The translations under genes were made by a program, and so were the position numbers. From Burkholderia mayonis (GTDB lineage: Bacteria; Pseudomonadota; Gammaproteobacteria; Burkholderiales; Burkholderiaceae): a DNA stretch of 64,000 bases. The notes under the pieces are model-generated. The model saw only the letters and a list, made by a program, of their open reading frames with translations. It ran no database searches and was not told the DNA's origin. The stretch lies in assembly GCF_001523745.2 (NCBI RefSeq), contig NZ_CP013387.1, positions 1,240,001 through 1,304,000 of the forward strand, read 5' to 3'. The stretch's first letter is position 1. The number at the start of each line of letters is the position of its first letter. This document shows, piece by piece, positions 16,138 through 25,208 of the stretch.

Positions 16138-18915
16138 TTAGAACCACTGTTTGTAGCGACGGACGTAAAGCGTCTTCACGATCTGCGCGAGCATGATGTA
16201 GCCCGCCATCGTCGCGACGAGCCACAGCCAGTAGCTGCCGGGCAGATGGATGAAGCCGAGCGCTTCGGCGAACGGCGAGAACGGCAGCCAGCAGCCGATC
16301 GCGATCGCGATCGTCGTCGACATCAGCACGGGCAGCGACGCGGTGCTCTGCAGGAACGGGATCTTCTGCGTGCGCAGCAGATGGACGACGATCGTCTGCG
16401 ACACGAGGCTCTCGACGAACCAGCCGGAGTTCATCACGAGCTGGCCGCCCGCGCCGCCTTGCGCGTGGTACAGCGCGCCCGCGCCGAACACGGTCCACAT
16501 CAGCACGTACGTCGTGATGTCGAACACCGACGACGTCGGCCCGACCCACAGCATGAAGCGGCCGATGTTCTTCGCTTCCCACTTGCGCGGCTTCTTCAGG
16601 AATTCGGGGTCCATCTTGTCCCACGGCAGCAGCATCTGCGACGTGTCGTAGACGAGGTTCAGCACGAGCATCTGCACGGCGAGCATCGGCTCCCACGGCA
16701 GGAACGCGCTCGCGACGAGCACCGAGAACACATTGCCGAAGTTCGAGCTCGCGGTCATGTTCAGGTACTTGAGGATGTTGCCGAACGTCTCGCGGCCCTT
16801 GATCACGCCTTCTTCGAGCACCATCAGGCTCTTCTCGAGCAGGATGATGTCGGCGGTCTCCTTCGCGATGTCCGCGCCGCTGTCGACCGAGATGCCGACA
16901 TCGGCATCGCGCAGCGCGGGCGCGTCGTTGATCCCGTCGCCGAGGAAGCCGACCGTGTGGCCGTTCGCCTGCAGCGCCTTCACGATCCGCGCCTTCTGCA
17001 GCGGCGTGAGCTTCGCGAACACGGTGGTGCGCTCGACCGCCTTTTCGAGCGCCGCATCGCCGAGCGCTTCGACTTCGGTTCCGAGGAGCGGCTTGCCGGG
17101 CTCGAGGCCGACTTGCCGGCACACGTTCAGCGTGACGGTCGGGTTGTCGCCCGTCAGCACCTTGACCGCGACGCCGTTCTCGCGCAGCGCGGCGAGCGCC
17201 GGCGCGGCGGATTCCTTCGGCGGATCGAGGAACGTCAGGAAGCCGCGCACGACGAGGTCGCGTTCGTCGGCCGTCCGGTATTGCTCGCGCTCGTCGCCGC
17301 GCGGGATCGAGCGCGTCGCGACGATCAGCACGCGGAAGCCGTCTTCGTTGTATGCGTTCGCCTGCGTGAGAAGCCGCTTGCGCTCGACGAAATCGAGCGG
17401 GCGCACGCCTTCGTTATCCTGAACGTGCGTCGACACCGCGAGCATCTCCTCGACCGCGCCCTTGCAGACGAGCAGATGCGCGCCACGCGGGTCCTCGACG
17501 ACGACGGACAGGCGCCGCCGCACGAAATCGAACGGCAGTTCGTCGATCTTGCGATAGCCCTGCGGCTTGATCCATTCGCCGAGCTGATTCGCACGATTGA
17601 CGATCGCGATGTCGATCAGATTCTTCTGGCCGCTCTGGTGGAAGCTGTTCAGCCAGCCGAGGCGCAGCACGTCCTCGTTCTTGCGGCCGGACACGTCGAG
17701 GTGATGCTCGAGGATGATCTTGTCCTGCGTGAGCGTGCCCGTCTTGTCGGTGCAGAGCACGTCCATCGCGCCGAAGTTCTGGACCGCGTTCAGCCGCTTG
17801 ACGACGACCTTGCGCCGCGCCATCGCGACCGCGCCGCGCGCGAGGTTCGCGCTGACGATCATCGGCAGCATCTCGGGCGTCAGGCCGACTGCGACGGCGA
17901 GTGCGAACGTCAGCGCGCTCAGCCAGTCGCCCTTTGTGAGGCCGTTGATCATGAAGACGACCGGCACCATCACGAGCATGAAACGGATCAGCAGCCAGCT
18001 GACGCTCGACACGCCGCGATCGAAGCTCGTCTCGACCCGCTTGTGGCTGACGACGTTCTTCGCGAGCGCGCCGAAATACGTGCCGGCGCCCGTCGCGACG
18101 ACGACCGCGGTCGCCGTGCCGCTCACGACGTTGGTGCCCATGAAGCACGCGTTCGCGAGATCGAGCAGCGAACCGTCGTGGCCGGCGTCGCCGCTGCCGC
18201 TGCCGTTGCCGTTCGCCGGCTCGGCGGATTTCTGCGCGACGGCGCCGAGCGTGTCGTACTTCTCGACGGGCAGCGCTTCGCCCGTCAGCACCGCTTGGCT
18301 GATGAAGAGATCGCGCGACGAAATCAGCCGCACGTCCGCGGGGATCATGTCGCCCGCGGACAGATGCACGATGTCGCCGACGACGACGTCGCGCATCGGC
18401 ACGTCGTGCTTGATCGGCGCGCTCGCGTCGTCGGTGCGGCGCTGCACGGTCGCCGTCGTGCGCACCATCGCCTTCAGCTTCTCGGCGGCGCGCAGCGAGC
18501 GGAATTCCTGCACGAAGCGCAGCAGCACGCTGATCGTGATCATCGCGAGCAGGATCGTGATCTTGACGTAGTCGCGATCGTCCGGCTCGGCGAAGTAGAC
18601 GTCGGTGAGGAAGCTGATCGAGGCGAGCACGAGCAGCACGTAGACGAACGGGTTGTTGAACGACGTCAGCAGCTGCCGGCTCCAGTGCGGCGGCTTGTCG
18701 TGCGCGATTTCGTTCGGGCCGTCGCGCAGCAGGCGATCCTCGGCGTCGGATGTCGTGAGGCCGCGCTCGCTCGTGCGCAGGTTGTCGAGCGTGTCGGCGA
18801 GCGGTTGCGCGGATTCGTATTCGATGCGCATCGGGCGGCGATCGTCGCCGTCGTCCCGTGCGCCGTAATGGAGGAACCCGCGTTGCTTGTTCTTTGAGGG
18901 AGTGCGTTGTGTCAT
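16138..18915 (-). CDS. mgtA: Mg2+-importing P-type ATPase
   Basis: 925 aa from ATG 18915. All P-type ATPase landmarks are present: the TGEALPV actuator loop (211-217), the phosphorylated Asp D390 in CTDKTGTLTQ, nucleotide-site KGAVEEM and the hinge GDGINDAPALRDADVGIS. About ten membrane segments. The N-terminal FLHYGARDD and HWSRQLLTSFNNPFVYVLL block are those of the P3B MgtA/MgtB group, which import Mg2+ into the cytoplasm when external Mg2+ is low. A short ORF with a strong ribosome site precedes it by 44 bp and its 5' region is long, suggesting leader-mediated control. Confidence 0.93.
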   Translation of the reverse strand: MTQRTPSKNKQRGFLHYGARDDGDDRRPMRIEYESAQPLADTLDNLRTSERGLTTSDAEDRLLRDGPNEIAHDKPPHWSRQLLTSFNNPFVYVLLVLASISFLTDVYFAEPDDRDYVKITILLAMITISVLLRFVQEFRSLRAAEKLKAMVRTTATVQRRTDDASAPIKHDVPMRDVVVGDIVHLSAGDMIPADVRLISSRDLFISQAVLTGEALPVEKYDTLGAVAQKSAEPANGNGSGSGDAGHDGSLLDLANACFMGTNVVSGTATAVVVATGAGTYFGALAKNVVSHKRVETSFDRGVSSVSWLLIRFMLVMVPVVFMINGLTKGDWLSALTFALAVAVGLTPEMLPMIVSANLARGAVAMARRKVVVKRLNAVQNFGAMDVLCTDKTGTLTQDKIILEHHLDVSGRKNEDVLRLGWLNSFHQSGQKNLIDIAIVNRANQLGEWIKPQGYRKIDELPFDFVRRRLSVVVEDPRGAHLLVCKGAVEEMLAVSTHVQDNEGVRPLDFVERKRLLTQANAYNEDGFRVLIVATRSIPRGDEREQYRTADERDLVVRGFLTFLDPPKESAAPALAALRENGVAVKVLTGDNPTVTLNVCRQVGLEPGKPLLGTEVEALGDAALEKAVERTTVFAKLTPLQKARIVKALQANGHTVGFLGDGINDAPALRDADVGISVDSGADIAKETADIILLEKSLMVLEEGVIKGRETFGNILKYLNMTASSNFGNVFSVLVASAFLPWEPMLAVQMLVLNLVYDTSQMLLPWDKMDPEFLKKPRKWEAKNIGRFMLWVGPTSSVFDITTYVLMWTVFGAGALYHAQGGAGGQLVMNSGWFVESLVSQTIVVHLLRTQKIPFLQSTASLPVLMSTTIAIAIGCWLPFSPFAEALGFIHLPGSYWLWLVATMAGYIMLAQIVKTLYVRRYKQWF

Positions 18916-18959
18916 CGGACGCTCCGTGTGTCGCGCGCGGCGAGCGGGGAGCGTCGTCG

Positions 18960-19115
18960 TTATCGATGGACGAGCGTCTCCCGCCGCTTCGCGTCGCGCG
19001 CGTTCGGCTGAATGAGTGAAAAATCGGGGTCGCTCGCCGGCGCAGCCGACGCGGCGCATGCGCCGCCCGGCATGACGCCGGCGAGCGGTAATCGGCTACT
19101 GTCGTCTGCTTCCAT
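18960..19115 (-). CDS. Candidate leader ORF upstream of mgtA (51 aa)
   Basis: ATG 19115 is preceded by AGGAG at 5-base spacing. The 51-aa product begins with an acidic run (MEADDSSRLPLAGVMPGG) and ends 44 bp before mgtA. In Salmonella and E. coli, mgtA is preceded by a short ORF (mgtL) with early acidic and proline codons that stall or destabilise ribosomes at low Mg2+. This ORF is longer and not homologous by eye, but the place and acidic start are similar. The mRNA contains a GGCGCATGCGCC palindrome within it. The frame stays open upstream to 19349. Confidence 0.4.
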   Translation of the reverse strand: MEADDSSRLPLAGVMPGGACAASAAPASDPDFSLIQPNARDAKRRETLVHR

Positions 19116-19478
19116 CTGGACTCCTGTCGATCGTCGGCCGGATGCGATAAGGCATCCGGAATGAAGGGCGCGCATCACGGGTCGCTGCGAAAGCGATGCA
19201 TGCACGAGCGGCACGCAAGCGCATGCGCGGCGCGGGCCGCGGATGGCGAGAACGAACGAGCACGACGCGCGCACGGCGGCGCATGCATCGTTCATTCGAG
19301 AAAATCGTGGCGGGAAGATCGAGCCGAGATGGCCGGAAAGACGCCGCATCCTGCTGGCGGGATGCGGCAGAAGCGTGGGGCTCTGCGCGAATGCCTCAGT
19401 CAGCAGTCAAGCCGGTGCAGGACCGACTACAACTCGCATCGGTGTTCACGGAACACTCCAAGTATCAAGACGGGGGCG

Positions 19479-19527
19479 ATGGTAAGGGGTCGGCGTGCGA
19501 AGCGTCAAGCTTTTTACGGCAGGTTTA
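19479..19527 (-). promoter_or_regulatory. Candidate mgtA promoter with PhoP-box-like repeat
   Basis: On the minus strand TTGACG (19508-19503) and TACCAT (19484-19479) are spaced by 18 bp. Immediately upstream, the plus strand reads TTTTTA-CGGCA-GGTTTA (19511-19527), one mismatch from the PhoP direct repeat (T/G)GTTTA-N5-(T/G)GTTTA but in reverse orientation. It would place transcription start about 550 nt before mgtA. Confidence 0.35.
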
Positions 19528-19600
19528 CACGGTCTGCGCATTCGTTCGTGCGGCGCATGTGCGTCGTCGCGCGACCGCGGCCGCGCGCGGCGGCAAAGCA

Positions 19601-19626
19601 AGCGGCCGCCCGAACGGGCGGCCGCT
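19601..19626 (-). terminator. Hairpin terminator of the S8 peptidase gene
   Basis: Perfect 12-bp arms AGCGGCCGCCCG (19601-19612) and its complement (19615-19626), 25 bp past the stop codon, followed on the minus strand by a T-containing stretch (TTGCTTTG). Confidence 0.55.
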
Positions 19627-19651
19627 GCACGATCACGTGCGGTTCGCGTGG

Positions 19652-21310
19652 CTATTTCGTTGCGGACGCAACCACGGTGCCCGCGTCGACGATCCCCGCA
19701 CCCGGCGCGCGCGCGAGACAGGACGCCGTCGACGCCGACGGCCGCGCGGTGCTCGCGAGCTTCTGCGCGATCTGTGCGGGCGTCAGGTTCGGATTCACCG
19801 CGAGCATCAGCGACGCGACGCCCGCCACTTGCGGCGCGGCGAGGCTCGTGCCGCTGTGCGTGCCGTACGCGTCGGACGCCGGCACCGTCGTGCCCGCGTT
19901 GGTCGTCGACAGAATGTTCGAGCCCGGCGCGCTCAGCATGATGTCAGCGCCGAAGTTGCTGTACCACGCACGCTGGCCCGTGCTGTCGGTCGCGCCGACC
20001 GCGATCACGCCCGTGCAGTTCGCGGGGCGATCCTGGGTCGTCGCCTGGCCGTCGTTGCCGGCCGCGACGACGACGGTCGCACCTTGTGCGATGACGTCGT
20101 TGATTGCCTGCTGAAACGTGTCGCCGCACGGGCCCTTGCCGCCCAGGCTGAGGTTGATGACCTTCGCGGGCGTCAGATTCGTCGGCGCGCCGGCGACGGG
20201 GAGGCCGGCCGCCCAGCGCATCGCGTCGGCGATGTCGCTCGTCGTGCCGCCGCACTTGCCGAGCACGCGCACGGGCAGCATCTTGCCGTACCAGTTGACG
20301 CCCGCGATGCCGATGCCGTTGTTCGCGGCGGCGCCGATGATGCCGGCGACCTGCGTGCCGTGCCAACTGCTGTTCGACGGCGCGCTCGCGCAGTTATAGA
20401 ACGGGCTCGACGGATCGGTCAGCTCCTGCTGCGTGACCCAGTCGCCCGGATCGGTCGCGTCCGGGCTGCGACCGTGCCCGTTGTTGCCGGTGTTGATGTC
20501 GGAAATGAAGTCGTAGCCGGGCAACAGATTTGCGATGATGTCCGGATGCGGACGATAGCCGGTGTCGAGCACCGCAGTGACGACGGTCGGCGAGCCGGTT
20601 GTCACGCTCCACGCGTTCGGCAGATCGATGCCGGCCGTCGGATCGAAGTAGTTCCACTGCTGCGCGTAGTTCGGATCGGTCGCCACGGTGTGGGCGAAGA
20701 CGCGCCGGTCGGGCTCCGCGTACGCGACGTCCGGATCGGCCGCGAACGTTTGCGCGAGCGCGCTGGCGGTATCCGCGTTCATCTTTTGTCCGAGCGCGAG
20801 CAGCGCCGCGCCGCCCGACATCGTCCGCTCGACCTGCACGGCACTCGTCTGCGCGATGTTTTGCGCATACGAGCGCGCGGCGCCGCCCTTCGTGCTCCAT
20901 TGCGACATCGCGCGCTGGATCACCGCGTCGAGACGCGCCGCGTCGTTCGTCGCGGCCATGATCCGCGCGCCCGACGCCGTCGTCGCCGATGCGTTTTGCA
21001 GCTTGACGATCAGATGGTCGACGGGCGCGTCCTGTTGAACGGTGCTGGAGACGAGGGAGGCGCTTGCGGCGGCCGATGCGGTTTGCGTGACGGGGCAGGC
21101 CGTCGTCGAAGTCGAGGATTGCGACGAGCCCGATGTCGGAGCAGGTGTCGGAGTCGGTTGCGCGGCTGCGGATGGTGCGCTGCCTCCGCCCCCGCCGCCG
21201 CCTCCGCCGCAACCGGCGAGCGGAACGAGGAGGGACACGGAGAGAATGCCGGCGACGGCGCGGGCTTGGCCAAACCGCGTCTGATCAGGATTGCTACGTT
21301 TGTTGTTCAT
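19652..21310 (-). CDS. Subtilisin-type serine protease, lipoprotein-anchored or secreted (MprA-like)
   Basis: 552 aa. The signal ends in a lipobox (LVPLAGC, Cys34) followed by a glycine run and a Pro/Thr/Ser linker. Residues about 95-200 form an inhibitor-I9-like propeptide ending V-A-Y-A-E-P-D. The S8 domain carries D249 (VLDTG), H317 (SSWHGTQVAG) and S489 (HSGTSLAAP). The B. pseudomallei exoprotease MprA is a subtilase of this general type and may be this protein or a relative; I cannot confirm identity. If Cys34 is lipidated, it would be tethered to a membrane unless released by processing. Confidence 0.88.
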   Translation of the reverse strand: MNNKRSNPDQTRFGQARAVAGILSVSLLVPLAGCGGGGGGGGGSAPSAAAQPTPTPAPTSGSSQSSTSTTACPVTQTASAAASASLVSSTVQQDAPVDHLIVKLQNASATTASGARIMAATNDAARLDAVIQRAMSQWSTKGGAARSYAQNIAQTSAVQVERTMSGGAALLALGQKMNADTASALAQTFAADPDVAYAEPDRRVFAHTVATDPNYAQQWNYFDPTAGIDLPNAWSVTTGSPTVVTAVLDTGYRPHPDIIANLLPGYDFISDINTGNNGHGRSPDATDPGDWVTQQELTDPSSPFYNCASAPSNSSWHGTQVAGIIGAAANNGIGIAGVNWYGKMLPVRVLGKCGGTTSDIADAMRWAAGLPVAGAPTNLTPAKVINLSLGGKGPCGDTFQQAINDVIAQGATVVVAAGNDGQATTQDRPANCTGVIAVGATDSTGQRAWYSNFGADIMLSAPGSNILSTTNAGTTVPASDAYGTHSGTSLAAPQVAGVASLMLAVNPNLTPAQIAQKLASTARPSASTASCLARAPGAGIVDAGTVVASATK

Positions 21311-21767
21311 GGCGCCTCTCCACCCTTGGTTTCGAAACCGCGTGTGCGGTTGACGCGGTCAAGATCCGTGGCGTGAGAAGTCCGTGAGCATCGTCGCCCT
21401 TCGGTTGCATCCCGATACATCGCCAGGTCTTGTCCGGATTCCGCCGGGCTCGTGCGCGCCCGATCGGAGGTACTGGTGTGAGTAACGGCTGCGTTTAACA
21501 ATTCTTGATAGTCTTTCCGAAAATATAGTCGCTCACCGCACAAATACACGAGCATTTTTGGTGTATCGCATGGCCTGATTTGAGTGTAATTTTGAGATAA
21601 GCGCGGTAAACCGAGAACGACCGTATCAAACGGGTGAGCAAATGCGTATTCGGCGCACCGCCGGAAGGCGGCGGCGTCATGCGACCCGAAGGTTGCCGCA
21701 GCGCATGCCGCCAGTGGTTTTTGAACGGATTACGATCGCTTTTCATTCGACTTCTTTGGAGAAAAGC
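21311..21767. other. Divergent intergenic region, 457 bp
   Basis: Separates the S8 peptidase (-) from the amino-acid binding protein (+). Bases 21500-21600 are moderately AT-rich and probably hold both promoters. A CCGCCGGAAGGCGGCGG-type hairpin lies near 21658. No gene is seen. Confidence 0.4.
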
Positions 21768-22664
21768 ATGCACGTTCGTTTCAACTGGCCCGTCGCCGCG
21801 TTCGTCTGCATGGCTGCAGGCGCCGTTCATGCACAGGAACTCACCGGTACGCTCAAGAAAATCAAGGAGACGGGCGTCGTCGGGCTCGGCATTCGCGAAT
21901 CGTCGGTGCCGTTCTCGTATTCCGACAATCAGCAGAAGAACATCGGCTATTCGCGCGACATCGCCGCGAAGATCATCGACGAGATCAAGCGGCAATTGAA
22001 GCTGCCCGGACTCGTCGTCAAGGAAATTCCGATCACGTCGCAAAACCGCATTCCGCTCGTGCAGAACGGCACGATCGACTTCGAATGCGGGTCGACGACG
22101 AACACGCTCGAGCGGCAGAAGCAGGCGGCGTTCTCGAACAGCATCTTCCTGTACGGCATCCGCTTCAGCACGCGCAAGGACTCGGGCATCAAGGACTTCG
22201 GCGATTTCGCGGGCAAGACCGTCGTGACGACGGCGGGCACGTCCGACGAGCGCCTCCTGCGCAAGCTGAACGAAGACAGGAACATGAACATGACGATCAT
22301 CAGCGCGAAGGACCACGCCGAGGCGTTCATGAACGTGACGACGAGCCGTGCGGCCGCGTTCGTGATGGACGAGCCGCTGCTGTATGGCGAACTCGCGAAG
22401 GAGAAGAATCCGGGGGCTTACGTGGTCGCGGGTACGCCGCTCGTCCACGAGAACTACGCGTGCATGATGCGCAGGGACGATCCCGCGCTCAAGAAGCTCG
22501 TCGATTCGACGATCGCGCAGATGCAGACGTCGGGCGAAGCGGAGAAGCTCTACGACAAGTGGTTCATGCAGCCGATTCCGCCGCGCGGGCTGAATCTGAA
22601 TTTTCCGTTGTCGCCGGAAATGCGCGCGCTCTTCAAGAATCCCAGCGATCGCGCGCAGTACTGA
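21768..22664 (+). CDS. Glutamate/aspartate-type ABC transporter binding protein (GltI-like)
   Basis: 298 aa from ATG 21768, with GGAG 6 bases upstream. Signal peptide MHVRFNWPVAAFVCMAAGAVHA. The mature part has the SBP_bac_3 fold of GltI: GTLKKIKETGVVGLGIRES, PFSYSDNQQKNIGYSRDIA, the DFECGSTTNTLERQKQ block and the DEPLLYGELAK hinge. It binds acidic amino acids in the periplasm. No GltJKL genes are adjacent; the ABC genes at 28.7 kb are of the histidine/octopine type and probably not its partners. Confidence 0.9.
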   Translation: MHVRFNWPVAAFVCMAAGAVHAQELTGTLKKIKETGVVGLGIRESSVPFSYSDNQQKNIGYSRDIAAKIIDEIKRQLKLPGLVVKEIPITSQNRIPLVQNGTIDFECGSTTNTLERQKQAAFSNSIFLYGIRFSTRKDSGIKDFGDFAGKTVVTTAGTSDERLLRKLNEDRNMNMTIISAKDHAEAFMNVTTSRAAAFVMDEPLLYGELAKEKNPGAYVVAGTPLVHENYACMMRRDDPALKKLVDSTIAQMQTSGEAEKLYDKWFMQPIPPRGLNLNFPLSPEMRALFKNPSDRAQY

Positions 22665-23079
22665 ATAGGGTCCGCGCTCGGCGGAGGGCGGCGCGGCGCG
22701 CCTCGCCGCGCCGGTCCCTTGACCGGTCGATTGCGGCAGGGCCGCCGGCGGCCCAGCCGTGCCCGGATACGCGGCCGGCTCTGTATGTCGCTCGCCTCGC
22801 GCGTGTCGCGACAATCGACACGCAGCTTCACGATCCCGTCACATCGCACTGCTGCGCATTCCGGATAGTTCGGATGCCGTAACTCCATATTACGAAACAG
22901 TTTCTTGCTGAAACTGAAAAAAACAGCCGGAGCCACAATGCAAGGGAATGCAAAACGATTTGATGAACTATATAAGGTATTGTTCAATTGGCGATGAGCG
23001 CGTACATTTCGGGTCCGCGCCGGCGTTCGGGACATATCAAGACTCGTTTTCCCGAACCCGACGCCTGAGAGAAGGAACG
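22665..23079. other. Intergenic region upstream of the FAD-glucose dehydrogenase operon
   Basis: 415 bp. The first half is GC-rich with hairpins (e.g. around 22720). The second half (22870-23000) is AT-rich and contains a perfect 7-bp inverted repeat CAGTTTC-TTGCT-GAAACTG (22898-22916) about 165 bp before the first gene, a possible operator. No gene seen. Confidence 0.4.
22898..22916. promoter_or_regulatory. Possible operator dyad upstream of the glucose dehydrogenase operon
   Basis: CAGTTTC (22898-22904) and GAAACTG (22910-22916) with a 5-base spacer in an AT-rich promoter-like region. Regulator unknown. Confidence 0.3.
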
Positions 23080-23595
23080 ATGAATAACGACACCAATCCC
23101 CACGCGCGTCGCTCGGGCGACGCGGCCGAGCCCATGGGTGGGGGGCTCACTCGACGCCAATGGCTGCAGCGCTCGCTCGCGCTGACCGCATTGGGCCTTG
23201 CCGGCTCGCTCACGTTGCGCGCGCTCGCCGAAGGTCCGAGCGCCGCGCCGCTCGATGCGTTCATGACGCTGTCCGAAGCGTTGACCGGCAAGACCGGCCT
23301 GAACCGCGCGGTCGGCGAACGGTTGCTGCGTGCGCTGCAGAAGGGTTCGTTCGAACTCGGCGACGGGCTGCCGAAGCTTGCCGGCTCGCTCGCTGCGAAC
23401 GCGCTCACGCCCGATCAGGAAGCCCTCTCGCTGCGCATTCTCGAAGCGTGGTATCTCGGCATCGTCGACAACGTCGTGATCACCTATGAAGAAGCGCTGA
23501 TGTTCGGCGTCGTGTCGGACACGCTCGTGATCCGCTCGTACTGCCCCAGCAAACCCGGCTTCTGGGCCGACAAACCGATCGAGAGGCAAGCCTGA
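23080..23595 (+). CDS. FAD-glucose dehydrogenase small (gamma, Tat chaperone) subunit
   Basis: 171 aa from ATG 23080 with AAGGA upstream. It has a twin-arginine signal (LTRRQWLQRSLALTALGLAG) and a gluconate-dehydrogenase-subunit-3-like body (DAFMTLSEALTGKTGLN...). In the B. cepacia FAD-dependent glucose dehydrogenase this subunit carries the only Tat signal and brings the catalytic subunit to the periplasm by hitch-hiking. Its stop overlaps the next start (TGATG), so translation is coupled in the gamma-alpha-beta order of that operon. Confidence 0.88.
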   Translation: MNNDTNPHARRSGDAAEPMGGGLTRRQWLQRSLALTALGLAGSLTLRALAEGPSAAPLDAFMTLSEALTGKTGLNRAVGERLLRALQKGSFELGDGLPKLAGSLAANALTPDQEALSLRILEAWYLGIVDNVVITYEEALMFGVVSDTLVIRSYCPSKPGFWADKPIERQA

Positions 23596-25208
23596 TGGCC
23601 GATACACAGCAAGCCGACGTCGTTGTCGTGGGCTCGGGCGTCGCGGGTGCGATCGTCGCGCATCAGCTCGCGATGGCGGGCAAGTCGGTGATCCTGCTCG
23701 AAGCCGGCCCGCGGATGCCGCGCTGGGAGATCGTCGAGCGCTTTCGCAACCAGCCGGACAAGATGGACTTCATGGCGCCGTATCCGTCGAGCCCGTGGGC
23801 GCCGCATCCGGAGTACGGCCCGCCGAACGATTACCTGGTCCTGAAGGGCGAGCACAAGTTCAACTCGCAGTACATCCGCGCGGTGGGCGGCACGACGTGG
23901 CACTGGGCTGCGTCCGCGTGGCGCTTCATTCCGAACGACTTCAAGATGAAGACCGTCTACGGCGTCGGCCGCGACTGGCCGATCCAGTACGATGATCTCG
24001 AGCATTACTACCAGCGCGCCGAGGAGGAACTGGGCGTCTGGGGGCCGGGCGCCGAAGAGGATTTGCTGTCGCCGCGCAAGCAGCCGTATCCGATGCCGCC
24101 GCTGCCGCTGTCTTACAACGAGCAGACGATCAAGACCGCGCTCAACGGCTACGATCCGAAGTTCCACGTCGTGACCGAACCCGTCGCGCGCAACAGCCGT
24201 CCGTACGACGGCCGTCCGACCTGCTGCGGCAACAACAACTGCATGCCGATCTGCCCGATCGGCGCGATGTACAACGGCATCGTCCACGTCGAGAAGGCCG
24301 AGCAGGCGGGCGCGAAGCTGATCGAGAACGCGGTCGTCCACAAGCTCGAAGTCGGCCCGCAGAAGAAAATCGTCGCGGCGCGCTACAAGGACCCGAAGGG
24401 TGTCGAGCATCGCGTCGAAGGCAAGTACTTCGTGCTCGCCGCGAACGGCATCGAGACGCCGAAGCTGATGCTGATGTCGACGAGCCACGATTTCCCGAAC
24501 GGCGTCGGCAACAGCTCCGACATGGTCGGCCGCAACCTGATGGACCACCCGGGCACGGGCGTGTCGTTCTACGCGAGCGAGAAACTCTGGCCGGGCCGCG
24601 GCCCGCAGGAGATGACGTCGCTGATCGGCTTTCGCGACGGCGCGTTCCGCGCGACCGAAGCGGCGAAGAAGATCCATCTGTCGAATCTGTCACGCATCGA
24701 CCAGGAAACGCAGAAGATCTTCAAGGCCGGCAAGCTCTTGAAGCCCGCCGAGCTCGACGCGCAGATCCGCGACCGTTCCGCGCGCTACGTGCAGTTCGAC
24801 TGCTTCCACGAGATCCTGCCGCAGCCAGAGAACCGGATCGTGCCGAGCAAGACGGCGACCGACGGGATCGGCATCCCGCGCCCGGAAATCACCTACGCGA
24901 TCGACGACTACGTAAGGCGGGGCGCGGTGCACACGCGCGAGGTCTATGCGACCGCCGCGAAGGTGCTCGGCGGCACGGATGTTGCGTTCAACGACGAGTT
25001 CGCGCCGAACAACCACATCACCGGCGCGACGATCATGGGCGCCGACCCGCACGATTCGGTCGTCGACAAGGACTGCCGCACGTTCGACCATCCGAACCTG
25101 TTCGTTTCGAGCAGCGCGACGATGCCGACGGTCGGCACGGTGAACGTGACGCTGACGATCGCGGCGCTCGCGCTGCGGATCTCGGACCAGTTGAAGAAGG
25201 AAATCTGA
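23595..25208 (+). CDS. FAD-dependent glucose dehydrogenase catalytic (alpha) subunit, GMC family
   Basis: 537 aa. N-terminal Rossmann G13-x-G15-x-x-G18 binds FAD. C210, C211, C216 and C220 (TCCGNNNCMPIC) match the ligand region of the 3Fe-4S cluster that passes electrons to the cytochrome subunit. The C-terminal H474 (FAPNNHITG) fits the catalytic base. From memory the sequence is nearly the same along its length as the B. cepacia enzyme. It should oxidise glucose, possibly other aldoses, in the periplasm and feed electrons to the respiratory chain. No own signal; exported with the gamma subunit. Confidence 0.92.
   Translation: MADTQQADVVVVGSGVAGAIVAHQLAMAGKSVILLEAGPRMPRWEIVERFRNQPDKMDFMAPYPSSPWAPHPEYGPPNDYLVLKGEHKFNSQYIRAVGGTTWHWAASAWRFIPNDFKMKTVYGVGRDWPIQYDDLEHYYQRAEEELGVWGPGAEEDLLSPRKQPYPMPPLPLSYNEQTIKTALNGYDPKFHVVTEPVARNSRPYDGRPTCCGNNNCMPICPIGAMYNGIVHVEKAEQAGAKLIENAVVHKLEVGPQKKIVAARYKDPKGVEHRVEGKYFVLAANGIETPKLMLMSTSHDFPNGVGNSSDMVGRNLMDHPGTGVSFYASEKLWPGRGPQEMTSLIGFRDGAFRATEAAKKIHLSNLSRIDQETQKIFKAGKLLKPAELDAQIRDRSARYVQFDCFHEILPQPENRIVPSKTATDGIGIPRPEITYAIDDYVRRGAVHTREVYATAAKVLGGTDVAFNDEFAPNNHITGATIMGADPHDSVVDKDCRTFDHPNLFVSSSATMPTVGTVNVTLTIAALALRISDQLKKEI

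Larger units (their letters stand above)
19116..19651. other. Long 5' region of mgtA, no further convincing gene
   Basis: About 535 bp between the S8 peptidase stop and the leader ORF. It contains the peptidase terminator hairpin (19601-19626), a PhoP-like direct repeat and promoter candidate for mgtA (19479-19527), and a GTGTTC-ACG-GAACAC dyad (19442-19456) just downstream of the predicted start site. Open frames here look like composition artefacts. Confidence 0.4.

Noticed and set aside
15604..18897. A 1097-codon plus-strand frame opposite mgtA and the barrel gene
   Set aside because: Composition artefact; mgtA on the other strand has all P-type ATPase motifs.
21515..21535. A sigma-70 promoter TTGATA...TATAGT
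   Set aside because: Spacing of 13 bases is too short to function.
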